Shown: positions 25,390-33,616, counted from the first letter of the stretch. The stretch: 64,000 bases of DNA from Dehalogenimonas alkenigignens (GCF_001466665.1 NZ_KQ758903.1:803684-867683), one strand, 5' to 3'. The notes: a model not told the origin generated them from the sequence alone. A program made the numbers and translations.

Positions 25390-25584
25390 ATGTCCGAGAT
25401 CGTAGTCATCATCGTCGGTGAAGTTCTGATAATCGGGATATCGGCCGTTATGGTATTCCGCAACGGGAAAGCGATAACGGGGGTCCAGCGGCTCGGCAGA
25501 TTTATTATTTACTTCCTCACGATTAACGTAATGCTAATCGTTATAATGTTCACAGTAGACAAAATCGCTCTTCAATTAAACTAA
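25390..25584 (+). CDS. Hypothetical two-helix membrane protein (64 aa)
   Basis: ATG at 25390 (or TTG at 25381) gives 64-67 residues with two hydrophobic helices, IVVIIVGEVLIIGISAVMVF and FIIYFLTINVMLIVIMF, joined by the basic loop RNGKAITGVQRLGR. No clear ribosome-binding site is seen. No family recognised; the reading frame and topology look plausible, but coding status is unproved. Confidence 0.45.
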   Translation: MSEIVVIIVGEVLIIGISAVMVFRNGKAITGVQRLGRFIIYFLTINVMLIVIMFTVDKIALQLN

Positions 25585-25665
25585 GGCAAAGGCTTTATTT
25601 GTCGGGATGAATGACTCCCGATGGCGAGGCATACCTTGCCCACAACGCTTACCCTCACCGTCTTA

Positions 25666-25690
25666 TCCCTCTCCCACTCGGGGAGAGGGA
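25666..25690. repeat. Perfect palindromic hairpin, REP-like
   Basis: TCCCTCTCCC and GGGAGAGGGA pair over ten bases around ACTCG. It follows CCCTCACC and lies 30 bases before the nuclease gene. There is no T-run, so it looks like the kind of dispersed intergenic palindrome found in many copies in bacterial genomes rather than a terminator. Confidence 0.5.
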
Positions 25691-25707
25691 GGTTGGAGAG
25701 TTAGTGA

Positions 25708-25713
25708 TATAAT
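25708..25713 (+). promoter_or_regulatory. -10 element six bases before the nuclease start (leaderless mRNA)
   Basis: TATAAT ends six bases before the ATG at 25720, so transcription should begin at or next to the start codon. No Shine-Dalgarno exists. The stretch GATATAATCCGG is also found in front of thiL. Confidence 0.55.
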
Positions 25714-25719
25714 CCGGCT

Positions 25720-26370
25720 ATGACCGTCGCCCGTCCCGGTTTGTACGTCTGGGTGACCTGGCTTGCCAAGCTGATGGCCGGCGAGGTCCAGTGCCACTGG
25801 GCGGCTTATTTCCGCGCCCGGTACATGGGCTACGCTAAGGCGCCGTCCGATTTCCAGGCGGCGGCCTGGATGGTGGCCCACAACCAGTGCCTTGACGAAT
25901 TGTGCCGGGAATACTCAGAGGCGGCGGCGGTATTCAGGGAAGACCAGAACCAGTTTCGCGTTACCCGCAAAAGCGGTACCGTCGTTTCCGGCAAACCGGA
26001 CGTTATCGCCCTCGATGCCGGCGGCGGGGCGACGGTGTACGACATCAAAACCGGCGCGCCGAGGCATTCAGACATTATCCAGGTGATGCTCTACATGCTG
26101 ATGCTGCCTTACGGCTCTCCGGTATACAAGGGCAAGAAGATCTCCGGCTGCGTGGTCTACCATGACTCCAGGACGCCGATTCCGGCATCGGCAATCGATA
26201 AAGAGTTTCAGGATCGGGTGACCTATTTCCTCAACATCCTGGAGGCTCAAGAGCCGCCGCGGCGAACGCCATCCGCCGCGGAGTGCCGGTATTGCGACCT
26301 GACGAGGGGCGACTGCCCTGAGAAAATCGAGCGGGAGGATGAGAGGGAGGGCGGGGAGTTGCCGTTTTAG
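25720..26370 (+). CDS. PD-(D/E)XK nuclease, Cas4/RecB-like with Cys cluster
   Basis: A 216-residue nuclease-fold protein. The core motif is GKPDVIALDAGG then ATVYDIKTGAPRHSD, giving the D ... D-x-K catalytic set, followed by the QVMLYMLML motif of the RecB family. Cysteines at VQCHW near the start and CRYCDLTRGDC near the end could hold a 4Fe-4S cluster, as in Cas4. No CRISPR array or other cas gene is in the window, so it is a stand-alone member, probably DNA-repair related. The transcript looks leaderless. Confidence 0.8.
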   Translation: MTVARPGLYVWVTWLAKLMAGEVQCHWAAYFRARYMGYAKAPSDFQAAAWMVAHNQCLDELCREYSEAAAVFREDQNQFRVTRKSGTVVSGKPDVIALDAGGGATVYDIKTGAPRHSDIIQVMLYMLMLPYGSPVYKGKKISGCVVYHDSRTPIPASAIDKEFQDRVTYFLNILEAQEPPRRTPSAAECRYCDLTRGDCPEKIEREDEREGGELPF

Positions 26371-26561
26371 ACGAGCGACGGTGCCTGTTAAAGCCCGGAG
26401 ATTATCGCCGTGCTCAGGATGATACCGAGGGGCCTGCACGATTTATCACGCCCAATATAGCCCAAACAGTAGATTACCGCGCCTTTCTTTCAGGGAAAGT
26501 CTCTTCGCAACGACCGAAGGCGATGGCATGCGTACGACACTTCCGGTAACGAACGATATGA

Positions 26562-26567
26562 TATAAT
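26562..26567 (+). promoter_or_regulatory. -10 element eight bases before thiL
   Basis: TATAAT in GATATAATCCGG, eight bases ahead of the ATG at 26576, so the mRNA would be leaderless or nearly so. No Shine-Dalgarno is present. No clear -35 element was found. Confidence 0.5.
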
Positions 26568-26575
26568 CCGGTGGT

Positions 26576-27565
26576 ATGAAAGCTTCCAAAACGGGCGAAT
26601 TCGGGTTGATCGACCGGATTATCGAAGAGATCAAAAAGGTCGAACCGGGGGACTGGGACAGCCTGATATCAGGTATCGGCGACGACGCCGCGCTCATTGA
26701 ATTCAAGAGCAAATACCAGCTGGCGACGACTGACAGCCTGATCGAAGATATCCACTTTGAGATGAACTTCCTGGACTGGGAGGCGCTGGGCTGGAAGGCG
26801 CTGGCGGTCAATCTTTCCGACATCGCCGCCATGGGCGGGACGCCTAAATACGCGCTGGTATCGCTGAATCTGCCGGCCTCGACTGACTTCGACGACGTGG
26901 TCAGGCTTTACCGGGGGATGCTGCAACTGGCCAAAGCTTCAGGCACGATTATCTCCGGGGGCAACATCTCCCGCGCCGAAAAACTGGCGGTGCACGTCAC
27001 CGCGGTGGGCGAGGCGGCCGGCAAATCCAAAACGCTGCTCCGCGGCGGGGCGCGGAACGGCGACCTGATCGCCGTCACCGGCATCCTAGGCGGGGCGGCG
27101 GCGGCGCTGGAGACGCCTTACCGATCGATTAACATCGACCGGCAGGATGCCGAGGCGCTTAAGAAAGCCTTCTGGCGGCCGCAGCCGCGGCTACAGGCAG
27201 GCAAAGTCATGGTCAAACACGGCATCCGCTGCGCCATCGATATCTCCGACGGGCTGCTGGCTGACCTGAGCCACATACTTGAGGCCAGCGGGACGGGGGC
27301 GAGGATTGAAGCCTCGAAGATTCCGGTTAACCCAGCCGCCGCCGCGACCTGCGGCACAAAGTCGCTGGAGTTGGCGCTTACCGGCGGCGAAGACTATGAA
27401 CTACTCTTCACCGGCAAGTCTGGAGCTATAAAAAAGGTGGCCATTGACGCCGGCTGCCCGGTGACGGTCATCGGCAAGATGACCCGCCATGCCGGCAAAC
27501 TGGAAGTGATAGACGGCCGAGGCCGCAGGATGAACTTCGAAGGCGGCGGGTGGCGGCATTTTTAG
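26576..27565 (+). CDS. thiL: Thiamine-monophosphate kinase
   Basis: A 329-residue enzyme that phosphorylates thiamine monophosphate to the cofactor thiamine diphosphate. The AIR-synthase-like fold is seen in SGIGDDAALIE and SLIEDIHFEMNF (Mg/ATP ligands), NLSDIAAMGGTPKYAL and DISDGLLADLSHI. The C-terminal LTGGEDYELLFTG is diagnostic. It is followed 74 bases later by tsaE. Other thiamine genes are not in the window. Confidence 0.94.
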   Translation: MKASKTGEFGLIDRIIEEIKKVEPGDWDSLISGIGDDAALIEFKSKYQLATTDSLIEDIHFEMNFLDWEALGWKALAVNLSDIAAMGGTPKYALVSLNLPASTDFDDVVRLYRGMLQLAKASGTIISGGNISRAEKLAVHVTAVGEAAGKSKTLLRGGARNGDLIAVTGILGGAAAALETPYRSINIDRQDAEALKKAFWRPQPRLQAGKVMVKHGIRCAIDISDGLLADLSHILEASGTGARIEASKIPVNPAAAATCGTKSLELALTGGEDYELLFTGKSGAIKKVAIDAGCPVTVIGKMTRHAGKLEVIDGRGRRMNFEGGGWRHF

Positions 27566-27639
27566 ACCAGAACCACAGATTCTGAAGCATTTGGGCGGGT
27601 TTTTGACCCGCCCTTAGGATGTAAACGGGCGAATCAGGA

Positions 27640-28122
27640 ATGAAATCGATCAGCATTGAATCGAAGACGGCAGCGGTGACGCGGAAGATCGGGCAGGCTA
27701 TCGGCCAGGGGCTGCGGCCGGGAGACGTCATTCTTTTAGCCGGGCCTTTGGGCGCGGGCAAGACGACGCTGGTGCAAGGAATTGCCAAAGGGCTTGGGGT
27801 CATGGGCAGCGTCATGAGCCCGACCTTTGTGTTGATGCGGGAATTGGATGGACGCCTGAAGCTTTACCACCTGGACCTCTACCGCCTCGAAAAGATGCCC
27901 GAGATCGCCGACCTGGGGCTCGATGATTATCTCTTCGGCGAAGGGGTGACGGTGGTCGAGTGGGCCGACCGGGCGACGGCGCTGTGGCCGGAAGCCCATT
28001 TGCGCATCGACCTGGAATACGGGGAAGGCGCCAGGGGGCGGAGGCTGCGGGCTGAGGCGCATGGGGAACGATACCGCAAACTACTCGACAATTTGGCGGC
28101 CAAGTTCGGGGACTGGCGATGA
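27640..28122 (+). CDS. tsaE: tRNA threonylcarbamoyladenosine biosynthesis ATPase TsaE
   Basis: A 160-residue P-loop ATPase needed for the t6A modification of ANN-decoding tRNAs. Walker A is LAGPLGAGKTTLVQGIA, and the family motif SPTFVLMREL and LYRLEKMPEIADLGLDDYL with VTVVEWADR follow. Its stop overlaps the tsaB start by four bases, so the two TsaBDE partners are coupled. TsaD and TsaC are not in the window. Confidence 0.94.
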   Translation: MKSISIESKTAAVTRKIGQAIGQGLRPGDVILLAGPLGAGKTTLVQGIAKGLGVMGSVMSPTFVLMRELDGRLKLYHLDLYRLEKMPEIADLGLDDYLFGEGVTVVEWADRATALWPEAHLRIDLEYGEGARGRRLRAEAHGERYRKLLDNLAAKFGDWR

Positions 28123-29483
28123 CGACGATTTTGGCCATAGACTGCGCCACCAGCCGCTCCGGGCTAGCCCTGGTTAAGGGCGGCGAGGTTATCGCTGAGA
28201 CGTGCTGGTTGACCAGGCACAACCAGACGGTCGAGATGTACCCGAGGCTCGATGCCCTCCTGAAGGATGCGGGAATCGGCTTGAAAGAAATTGATGCCCT
28301 GGCCGTGACCAGGGGACCGGGCAGCTACAACGGGGTGCGGGTAGGGATGGCGGCGGCCAAAGGGTTTGCTTTCGCCCTGGGCAAGCCGCTGATCGGCGTG
28401 TCAACGCTGGAGGCTGAGGCGCGGCGGTTCATGGGCACGAACCGGCCGGTTACCGCAGTCCTGCCGCTCGGACACGATTATGCCGTCGCTGTTTTCGAGG
28501 AAATCGATGGTACCTGGAATAAAAGTATCGGCGAACAGGCGATGACAGCCGGCGGACTCATTGCCGCGCTTAAACCCCTAACTATTTTGACCGGGGATAT
28601 CCCCGAACGCCTGATCTCAGCGCTGCGCGAGTCAGGAAACGATGCGGATATCGTCTGTGAGGCAGAGGTATCCCGGGCGGCGGCGCTGGGGCGGATAGCG
28701 AAAGAACGATTAGAAAGGGGCGAAACTGGCAGCGCCGCCTCGCTTCAGGCGCTGTACCTGCGGCGGCCGCAGGTAACGCCTCCCAGGACACCCAGGGACA
28801 TGACCGGGGTGCCGGGCCGCGGTGTCATCTGGGATATGGACGGTGTTATAATCGACTCCGCCGACCTGCACTACCGGTCATGGAAGGACGCCCTGGAAAA
28901 GCGAGGCATCCAGATGAGCCGGGCGCAGTTCGACGAGACCTTCGGGCGGCGCAATGACGACATCATCGAACATGTCACCGGGAAGCGGCCGGCGGGCTCT
29001 GAAGTTGCGAGGATAGGCGGCGAAAAAGAAGACGCCTACCGGAAAATGGTGCGCGGCGGCGCCCGGTTTTTCCCGGGGGTGCTGGAACTGATGCGCTCTC
29101 TTAAAGAGGGCGGTTTCAGGCAGGCGATCGCCTCTTCGGCGCCGGCGGCCAACGTGGCGCTGATCATCGAAGAGATGAAACTCAGCCCGTTTATCGAAGC
29201 CGCCGTCGACGGATCACAGGTTTCCACGGGGAAGCCGGACCCGGAGGTCTTTATCAGGGCGGCATCAAAGCTGGGGCTGGAGGCCGGGGCTTGCCTGGTC
29301 ATCGAAGACGCAGCGGCCGGAGTCGAGGCGGCGCGCCGGGCCGGCATGGCAGTCATTGCCGTATCCAATACGCTGCCGGCGGCGCGGCTGATGGCAGCCG
29401 ATCTGGTGGTCGGTTCGCTCGAAGAAGTCGAAGCGGCGAGAGTGCTGGAACTGATCAATTCAAGAGCGGAAAGGCCAGCCTGA
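28119..29483 (+). CDS. tsaB: TsaB fused to a HAD hydrolase
   Basis: A 454-residue two-domain protein. Residues 1-220 are TsaB, the ASKHA scaffold of the t6A complex (ILAIDCATSRSGLALVKGG, ALAVTRGPGSYNGVRVGMA). From about residue 232 a HAD hydrolase of the beta-phosphoglucomutase group begins: VIWDMDGVIIDSADLHY (nucleophile Asp239), then IASSAPAANVA, KPDPEVFIRAASKLG and LVIEDAAAGVEAARRAGM. There is no stop between the parts; an ATG at residue 228 might also give a free HAD. The HAD part may remove phosphate from a sugar; its link to t6A is unknown. Confidence 0.88.
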   Translation: MTTILAIDCATSRSGLALVKGGEVIAETCWLTRHNQTVEMYPRLDALLKDAGIGLKEIDALAVTRGPGSYNGVRVGMAAAKGFAFALGKPLIGVSTLEAEARRFMGTNRPVTAVLPLGHDYAVAVFEEIDGTWNKSIGEQAMTAGGLIAALKPLTILTGDIPERLISALRESGNDADIVCEAEVSRAAALGRIAKERLERGETGSAASLQALYLRRPQVTPPRTPRDMTGVPGRGVIWDMDGVIIDSADLHYRSWKDALEKRGIQMSRAQFDETFGRRNDDIIEHVTGKRPAGSEVARIGGEKEDAYRKMVRGGARFFPGVLELMRSLKEGGFRQAIASSAPAANVALIIEEMKLSPFIEAAVDGSQVSTGKPDPEVFIRAASKLGLEAGACLVIEDAAAGVEAARRAGMAVIAVSNTLPAARLMAADLVVGSLEEVEAARVLELINSRAERPA

Positions 29484-29502
29484 GAAAGTCGCCCCTGGAA
29501 AA

Positions 29503-29529
29503 AAGCCTTCGCCGTTCATCCGAAGGCTT
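29503..29529 (+). terminator. Hairpin after tsaB-HAD
   Basis: AAGCCTTCG and CGAAGGCTT pair over nine bases around a nine-base loop. No T-run follows, so termination would be weak. TATAAT at 29541-29546 just after it may start the ndk transcript. Confidence 0.5.
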
Positions 29530-29559
29530 CAGAATGACAGTATAATTTAAGGAGCATAG

Positions 29560-29979
29560 ATGGAAAGAACCCTGGTACTGGTCAAACCCGACGCCGTGGC
29601 TAAAGGCTGTTCCGGCGCCATCCTGGCGAGGCTGGAGGCTACCGGCGCCAAGCTGGTGGCAGCCAAGATGCTGCAGATACCCAGAGCTTTAGCGGAAAAG
29701 CACTACGAGGCGCACCGGGCCAAGCCCTTTTTTGCCGGCGTGGTGGGTTTCATCACCTCCGGGCCGGTGGTGGCCGCGGTCTTTGAAGGCGAAGGCGCGG
29801 TGGCCAAAGTGCGCAAGGCTATGGGCGCCACCAACCCGGCCAACGCCGAGCCGGGCACTATCCGCAGGGATTTTGCCGAAAGCATCGAGCGGAACGCCGT
29901 TCACGGCTCTGATTCCCCGGAATCGGCGGCGATCGAGATCAGCCTGTATTTCAAACCCGAAGAAATTATCTCCCGCTGA
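29560..29979 (+). CDS. ndk: Nucleoside-diphosphate kinase
   Basis: A 139-residue enzyme that balances nucleoside triphosphate pools by a phosphohistidine ping-pong. The start MERTLVLVKPDAVAKG and the active-site region ERNAVHGSDSPESA with the catalytic His are diagnostic; GPVVAAVFEGEGAV and MGATNPANAEPGTIR complete the family pattern. GGAG lies seven bases before the ATG. Length is normal. A good terminator follows. Confidence 0.95.
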   Translation: MERTLVLVKPDAVAKGCSGAILARLEATGAKLVAAKMLQIPRALAEKHYEAHRAKPFFAGVVGFITSGPVVAAVFEGEGAVAKVRKAMGATNPANAEPGTIRRDFAESIERNAVHGSDSPESAAIEISLYFKPEEIISR

Positions 29980-30004
29980 AAGAAACGGGATAAAAACGGT
30001 TTCG

Positions 30005-30036
30005 GCGGAGGAAGCCCGCAGCTTCCTCCGCTTTTT
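30005..30036 (+). terminator. Terminator of ndk
   Basis: GCGGAGGAAGC and GCTTCCTCCGC form an 11-base-pair stem around CCGCA, followed by TTTTT. Confidence 0.88.
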
Positions 30037-30057
30037 AGCCGGAGACCGGAACGCTGC

Positions 30058-30063
30058 TATAAT
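30058..30063 (+). promoter_or_regulatory. -10 element before the lipid kinase
   Basis: TATAAT lies 11 bases ahead of the ATG at 30075, leaving room for at most a few leader bases and no Shine-Dalgarno. Confidence 0.5.
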
Positions 30064-30074
30064 CATCCACAGAG

Positions 30075-30959
30075 ATGAACGGTAAAGGCTACCTGGCGCT
30101 GGTGTCCAAAAAAGCCGGCGGCTTCCGCCCCGGGGTCTGCCGCCAGTTGACCCGCACCTTCAGCAGGGCGGGCATCCCGCTGCGGTTTCATTTTATCGAA
30201 GACGCGGCGCAGCTGGCGGCGGAGATGGACTGGGCCCTCGGCTCCGGCTACCGCGACTTCATAGCGGTGGGCGGCGACGGCACGGTCAGCCGGGTAGCCT
30301 CTTTTTTGTACGGCCATCCGCACCGGTTGGCTATCATTCCGGCCGGTACGGCCAACACCCTGGCGCGGTTGCTCAGAGTGCCGCTGACCACCGGCCGGGC
30401 GGTCAGGCTGGCCGCCTCATCGAACCGGACGAAAGCGGTTGACGGCATGGACGTCGGCGGCAGATTGTACCTCTTAAATGTCTCGACAGGGCTGTCTTCG
30501 GCATCGCTGGACTGTCTGGATGATAAAGAAAAGGCGGCGCTGGGCATGGCTTCTTACGTTGTCGGTGTGGCCAGGGCGACGCTGAAGACGTCGCCTCAGG
30601 ACTACGAGGTCAGCATCGACGGGCGGCCTTCGGCTACCCGGGCGGTCGAGATCCATGTTACCAACAACGGCGTGCTGGCGACGCCGCAGTACCACCTCCA
30701 CGAAGGCTCGCGCATCGACGACGGCAAGGTGGAGGTGCTGGGGTTGTCCCGGCTGTCTCCGACCACTGTCGCCGGGGCTGTCCTGGACGTGCTGCTGCGC
30801 CGGAAAAAGCGTGCCATCAGGCTTCTCGGCGAGGGGAGGGCAATCCGGATCTCCAGCGAGCCGAGGATGGCGGTCCAGGGCGACGGCGATATTATCGGCC
30901 CGACTCCGGTCACCATCCTGGTGCGGCCGCAGGCCATTAACTTTATCGTACCCGAATGA
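30075..30959 (+). CDS. Diacylglycerol/sphingosine kinase-family lipid kinase (DagK type)
   Basis: A 294-residue lipid kinase. The nucleotide-binding motif GGDGTVSRVASFLYG and IPAGTANTLARLLRVP are the hallmarks of the DAGK catalytic domain, and the C-terminal beta-rich half (VEIHVTNNGVLATP, DDGKVEVLGLSRL) is typical of YegS/DgkB proteins. It would phosphorylate diacylglycerol or a related lipid. No substrate can be assigned. The gene starts 96 bases after ndk; the -10 element sits next to the ATG. Confidence 0.85.
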   Translation: MNGKGYLALVSKKAGGFRPGVCRQLTRTFSRAGIPLRFHFIEDAAQLAAEMDWALGSGYRDFIAVGGDGTVSRVASFLYGHPHRLAIIPAGTANTLARLLRVPLTTGRAVRLAASSNRTKAVDGMDVGGRLYLLNVSTGLSSASLDCLDDKEKAALGMASYVVGVARATLKTSPQDYEVSIDGRPSATRAVEIHVTNNGVLATPQYHLHEGSRIDDGKVEVLGLSRLSPTTVAGAVLDVLLRRKKRAIRLLGEGRAIRISSEPRMAVQGDGDIIGPTPVTILVRPQAINFIVPE

Positions 30960-30996
30960 ATACGCGAATTAACACCCGGTCGGAAGGCATCGCCGC

Positions 30997-31581
30997 ATGA
31001 GTCCTGAAGATAAGGCAAGCGAATTTAATCTGGCTCCGGTGCTGGCGCTCATCGAGCAGAAGCGCAAGCGCCACGGGGAAAAATATCAGCGGTTTATCGG
31101 CGCAGTGGCGGCGCTGCTGCGGGCCGAGTTTCCGGAAGCATTTGGTAAAATGCCCGATGACCGGCTGAGTGAGATGATCGCATTTGTCGATGTCGTCGGC
31201 GAGGATTCCAAGGCGATGATGAAGCGCCTCAAGGAGGGTTGTGCCGGCTGCGGCTGGTGCTGCTCCCAGACCTCGGGCATTATTGTCTCCGCGGAGGACG
31301 CCGAGCGTATCAGCCGAGAGTTGAAGCAGAAGAAAGCCGACCTCTTTGTCTTCAGGGAGGGCGTCTGGTGGATCAAAGAAGCTCATCCGTGCCGCTGGTG
31401 GAATCCACGCAACGGGCGGTGCCGGATCTATAATATCAGACCGCAGACCTGCCGCAACTGGCCGACTATAGACAACCATGACGGCGTGGCTTGCCTGCAG
31501 CCGGTAGCTGAATGTGCCTACGCCGTCAGAGTGACGGCGGTCAAGGTGCTGGATCTGCTGGATCCGGCGAAACCGCGTTAG
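30997..31581 (+). CDS. YkgJ-family cysteine cluster protein
   Basis: A 194-residue protein with the Fe/Zn-binding cysteine cluster of the YkgJ/UPF0153 family: CAGCGWCCSQTSGIIVS near residue 80, then PCRWWNPRNGRCRIYNIRPQ and TCRNWP. The N-terminal 75 residues are helical and charged. Function is not established in the family; some members are linked to metal or iron-sulfur handling. The stop is 12 bases from the convergent rsfS stop. Confidence 0.82.
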   Translation: MSPEDKASEFNLAPVLALIEQKRKRHGEKYQRFIGAVAALLRAEFPEAFGKMPDDRLSEMIAFVDVVGEDSKAMMKRLKEGCAGCGWCCSQTSGIIVSAEDAERISRELKQKKADLFVFREGVWWIKEAHPCRWWNPRNGRCRIYNIRPQTCRNWPTIDNHDGVACLQPVAECAYAVRVTAVKVLDLLDPAKPR

Positions 31582-31593
31582 CGCTAGGAGCGG

Positions 31594-31968
31594 TTATTGA
31601 AGAGCCAGGACGGTTTTCGCCTGCGGCCACAGCCGGTCGAAATCGTATAGGGCGCGCTTCTCCGGAGTGAAGACATGCATCATCACCGGGCCGTAGTCAA
31701 CGATCAGCCAGTCCTGGTCAGGTCCGAGACCTTCGGTATGCAGCGGGCGGACGCTTTCCTTCTTGAGCTTGTCCGAGACTTCATCCAGGATGGCTCGCGC
31801 CAGGCGGGTATTGTCTGCAGAGAGCACTACCTGGTAGTCGGTGATGGACGACAGGCCGCGTACGTCGGTGACGACGATATCGGCCCCCTGTTTTTCAGAG
31901 GCGATATCGGCGATGCGGCGGGCGATCTCAATAGTTTCCAGCGGGGTACCTCCAGCGTGGTCAGTCAA
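31594..31968 (-). CDS. rsfS: Ribosome silencing factor RsfS
   Basis: A 114-124 residue protein that binds uL14 and keeps the large ribosomal subunit from joining under starvation. Family features are IARRIADIASEKQGADIVVTD, GLSSITDYQVVLSADN, LHTEGLGPDQDWLIVDYGPVM and MHVFTPEKRALYDFDRLW. The TTG at 31968 gives 124 residues but lies beside the -10-like TATAAT (31983-31978). A GGAGGT at 31953-31948 lies six bases before an in-frame CTG at 31941, which may be the real start and gives the usual family N-terminus (LETIEIARR). Confidence 0.92.
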   Translation of the reverse strand: MTDHAGGTPLETIEIARRIADIASEKQGADIVVTDVRGLSSITDYQVVLSADNTRLARAILDEVSDKLKKESVRPLHTEGLGPDQDWLIVDYGPVMMHVFTPEKRALYDFDRLWPQAKTVLALQ

Positions 31969-32043
31969 CGTTCGTTTATTATATCATAGGGTACCCGGGA
32001 CGAAGTACTGCGGTACACCCGCCCCGGAGAGGAGGCACTTCCT

Positions 32044-32241
32044 ATGGTTTTTATGAGGGTTTGTGGCTTGATCCTGATAGTGGCGGCGATTATCTGCATG
32101 TTTGCCGCGGTTATCGCCGGCGATTCTGTGGCTTTATTCGTGGCAGCGCTGGTGAGCGGCGTAATCGGCAATATCCTGTTCTGGATGGCCAAACAGCGGC
32201 AAGGCCGAGATGAGTCCGACTCCGAAAGCGAGGCGCCGTAG
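32044..32241 (+). CDS. Hypothetical two-helix membrane protein (65 aa)
   Basis: ATG at 32044 has GGAGG upstream. Two hydrophobic helices (MRVCGLILIVAAIICMFAAV and VALFVAALVSGVIGNILFWM) are followed by a highly charged tail (KQRQGRDESDSESE). The upstream gap also holds the divergent rsfS promoter. No family recognised; good translation signals make it a likely gene. Confidence 0.65.
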   Translation: MVFMRVCGLILIVAAIICMFAAVIAGDSVALFVAALVSGVIGNILFWMAKQRQGRDESDSESEAP

Positions 32242-32284
32242 GTGCGCTCCGGCGGCCCCTGGCGCCAACCCTAAAGCCCGCCGG

Positions 32285-32313
32285 TTGAGGCGCCCCGCCC
32301 TGTGTGGTATATT
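32285..32313 (+). promoter_or_regulatory. Promoter of tRNA-Ser
   Basis: TTGAGG at 32285-32290 and TATATT at 32308-32313 with 17 bases between; the tRNA begins 19 bases after the -10 element. Confidence 0.6.
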
Positions 32314-32331
32314 ACAATCCTTGCCTTTCCC

Positions 32332-32423
32332 GGAGGGATCGCATAGTGGTCTAGTGCGGGCGCCTGCTAAGCGCTTGCCTCGGGTAACCGGGGTCGGGAG
32401 TTCGAATCTCCCTCCCTCCGCCA
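32332..32423 (+). tRNA. tRNA-Ser (anticodon GCT)
   Basis: A long-variable-arm tRNA of 92 bases. Acceptor arms GGAGGGA and TCCCTCC pair; the loop CTGCTAA in the anticodon arm carries GCT, reading AGC/AGU. A variable arm of about 17 bases (CCTCGGGTAACCGGGG) and the T arm with TTCGAAT follow. CCA is encoded. Confidence 0.93.
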
Positions 32424-32622
32424 GCACATCCCGCTGCCATCAGCCTCTCCAATAAGTGCCAGGGTTGGCGTATCCATACTTCGCCCAGCTTTTTCACAGG
32501 AATCATAACCAGCCCGTTTCACGGTACTATTTTCTGCCGGATTCGGTACTAAAGGGGGATTGTGGCATTTCCGGTTGGGGGCTAGGATAGAGACGGTGAC
32601 AGAAAGTTTGTTGGAGTAAGGT

Positions 32623-33363
32623 ATGGTTAAGAAAAATGCTGAAAAAGTCGAAGACGCCAAAGAGGAAGAACTCGAGGCTGTTGAAGTGGTCCGGCCTCCG
32701 GCCAAGATAGATGTAACCGAGCTGATGAAGGCATCTACCGAAACGGGGCCTAAGCAAACTGAAGAAAAGACCGAACAGATCAATGTTGATGAGGTCGTTA
32801 AGGCAGTCGGCGGCGCCGAAGTCGCCGAGGCCATCAAAACCACAGATATTGAAGCCGCGGTCAAAAGCGGTCCATCGATGATCGAACAGATCGCTACCCA
32901 GGCGCGTTTAGAAGCCCAGCGGGCGTCGGAAGCGGCAATGAAAGAATACCGCAACCGCCTTCAAGGGATTCTGGCCGATTTGCAGCGTAACGTCCGAGAT
33001 GAAGGTGCCCGGGTAGCCGACGAAATTTGTTCCGCTATTACCGAGAAGATACGGCGGGCGATGGCGGTCCAGACTGAAAAGAAAGCTCAGGCTATCGCCG
33101 ATGAGTTGATCCTGAACTGGCAGATTGAAGCAGAAAGCTTCCCGCAGCACCTCTTCCCAGCCATCACCGGGATGCCGGAGGAGGCCGAGAAGCATAAAAG
33201 CGAAATGCCCCCGGTGAAAGCAACCGCCGAGTCCGCCAAAGCTGAGGCTCAGGATGAAACCGCCAGCGACGATTCAGTTGATGATGCCGAACTCCCGGAT
33301 TCGAAAACGGTATTCGATTTCGCCTCGTTTATCTCCCGGTCAAAAACCCCGGTCAAGTCATAA
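32623..33363 (+). CDS. Hypothetical acidic coiled-coil protein (246 aa)
   Basis: No family recognised. Residues 1-85 are acidic and Lys/Glu rich with repeated short motifs (VDVTELMKAS- and INVDEVVKAV-like). Residues about 90-165 are predicted to be a long coiled coil (IATQARLEAQRASEAAMKEYRNR onward, shown here in part), and the C-terminus (ESAKAEAQDETASDDSVDD) is acidic and disordered. There is no signal peptide or membrane helix. The ATG follows GGAGTAAGGT. It stands alone between tRNA-Ser and a strong terminator. It resembles cytoplasmic scaffold or DNA-binding tails only loosely. Confidence 0.65.
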   Translation: MVKKNAEKVEDAKEEELEAVEVVRPPAKIDVTELMKASTETGPKQTEEKTEQINVDEVVKAVGGAEVAEAIKTTDIEAAVKSGPSMIEQIATQARLEAQRASEAAMKEYRNRLQGILADLQRNVRDEGARVADEICSAITEKIRRAMAVQTEKKAQAIADELILNWQIEAESFPQHLFPAITGMPEEAEKHKSEMPPVKATAESAKAEAQDETASDDSVDDAELPDSKTVFDFASFISRSKTPVKS

Positions 33364-33383
33364 ACCTTCGCCCTCCCTGAGCA

Positions 33384-33418
33384 CCGCCCTGCTCCGTCGG
33401 AGCAGGGCGGTTGCTTTT
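33384..33418 (+). terminator. Terminator after the coiled-coil gene
   Basis: CCGCCCTGCTCC and GGAGCAGGGCGG form a 12-base-pair stem around GTC, followed by TTGCTTTT. Confidence 0.88.
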
Positions 33419-33616
33419 CTGCCGGATTGTCGCCGCCCGGTTCGACGTCTATAATGACGGCTGGTTTGTCTCGCAAGCTCCCTTAAACCGGTACCGTGCA
33501 AAAGGCGTTTTGGGTTATGGTGGTAGACATAAATATTCAATTTGCAGATAACAGGTTGAGGCGGATTCAGACATGGGATTTGTCTCTGCCTGTGACTGAT
33601 TGGTTTACGATCCCTG

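Noticed and set aside
25585-25719. CRISPR-like array near the Cas4-type nuclease
   Set aside because: Only one palindrome is present, with no regularly spaced repeats.
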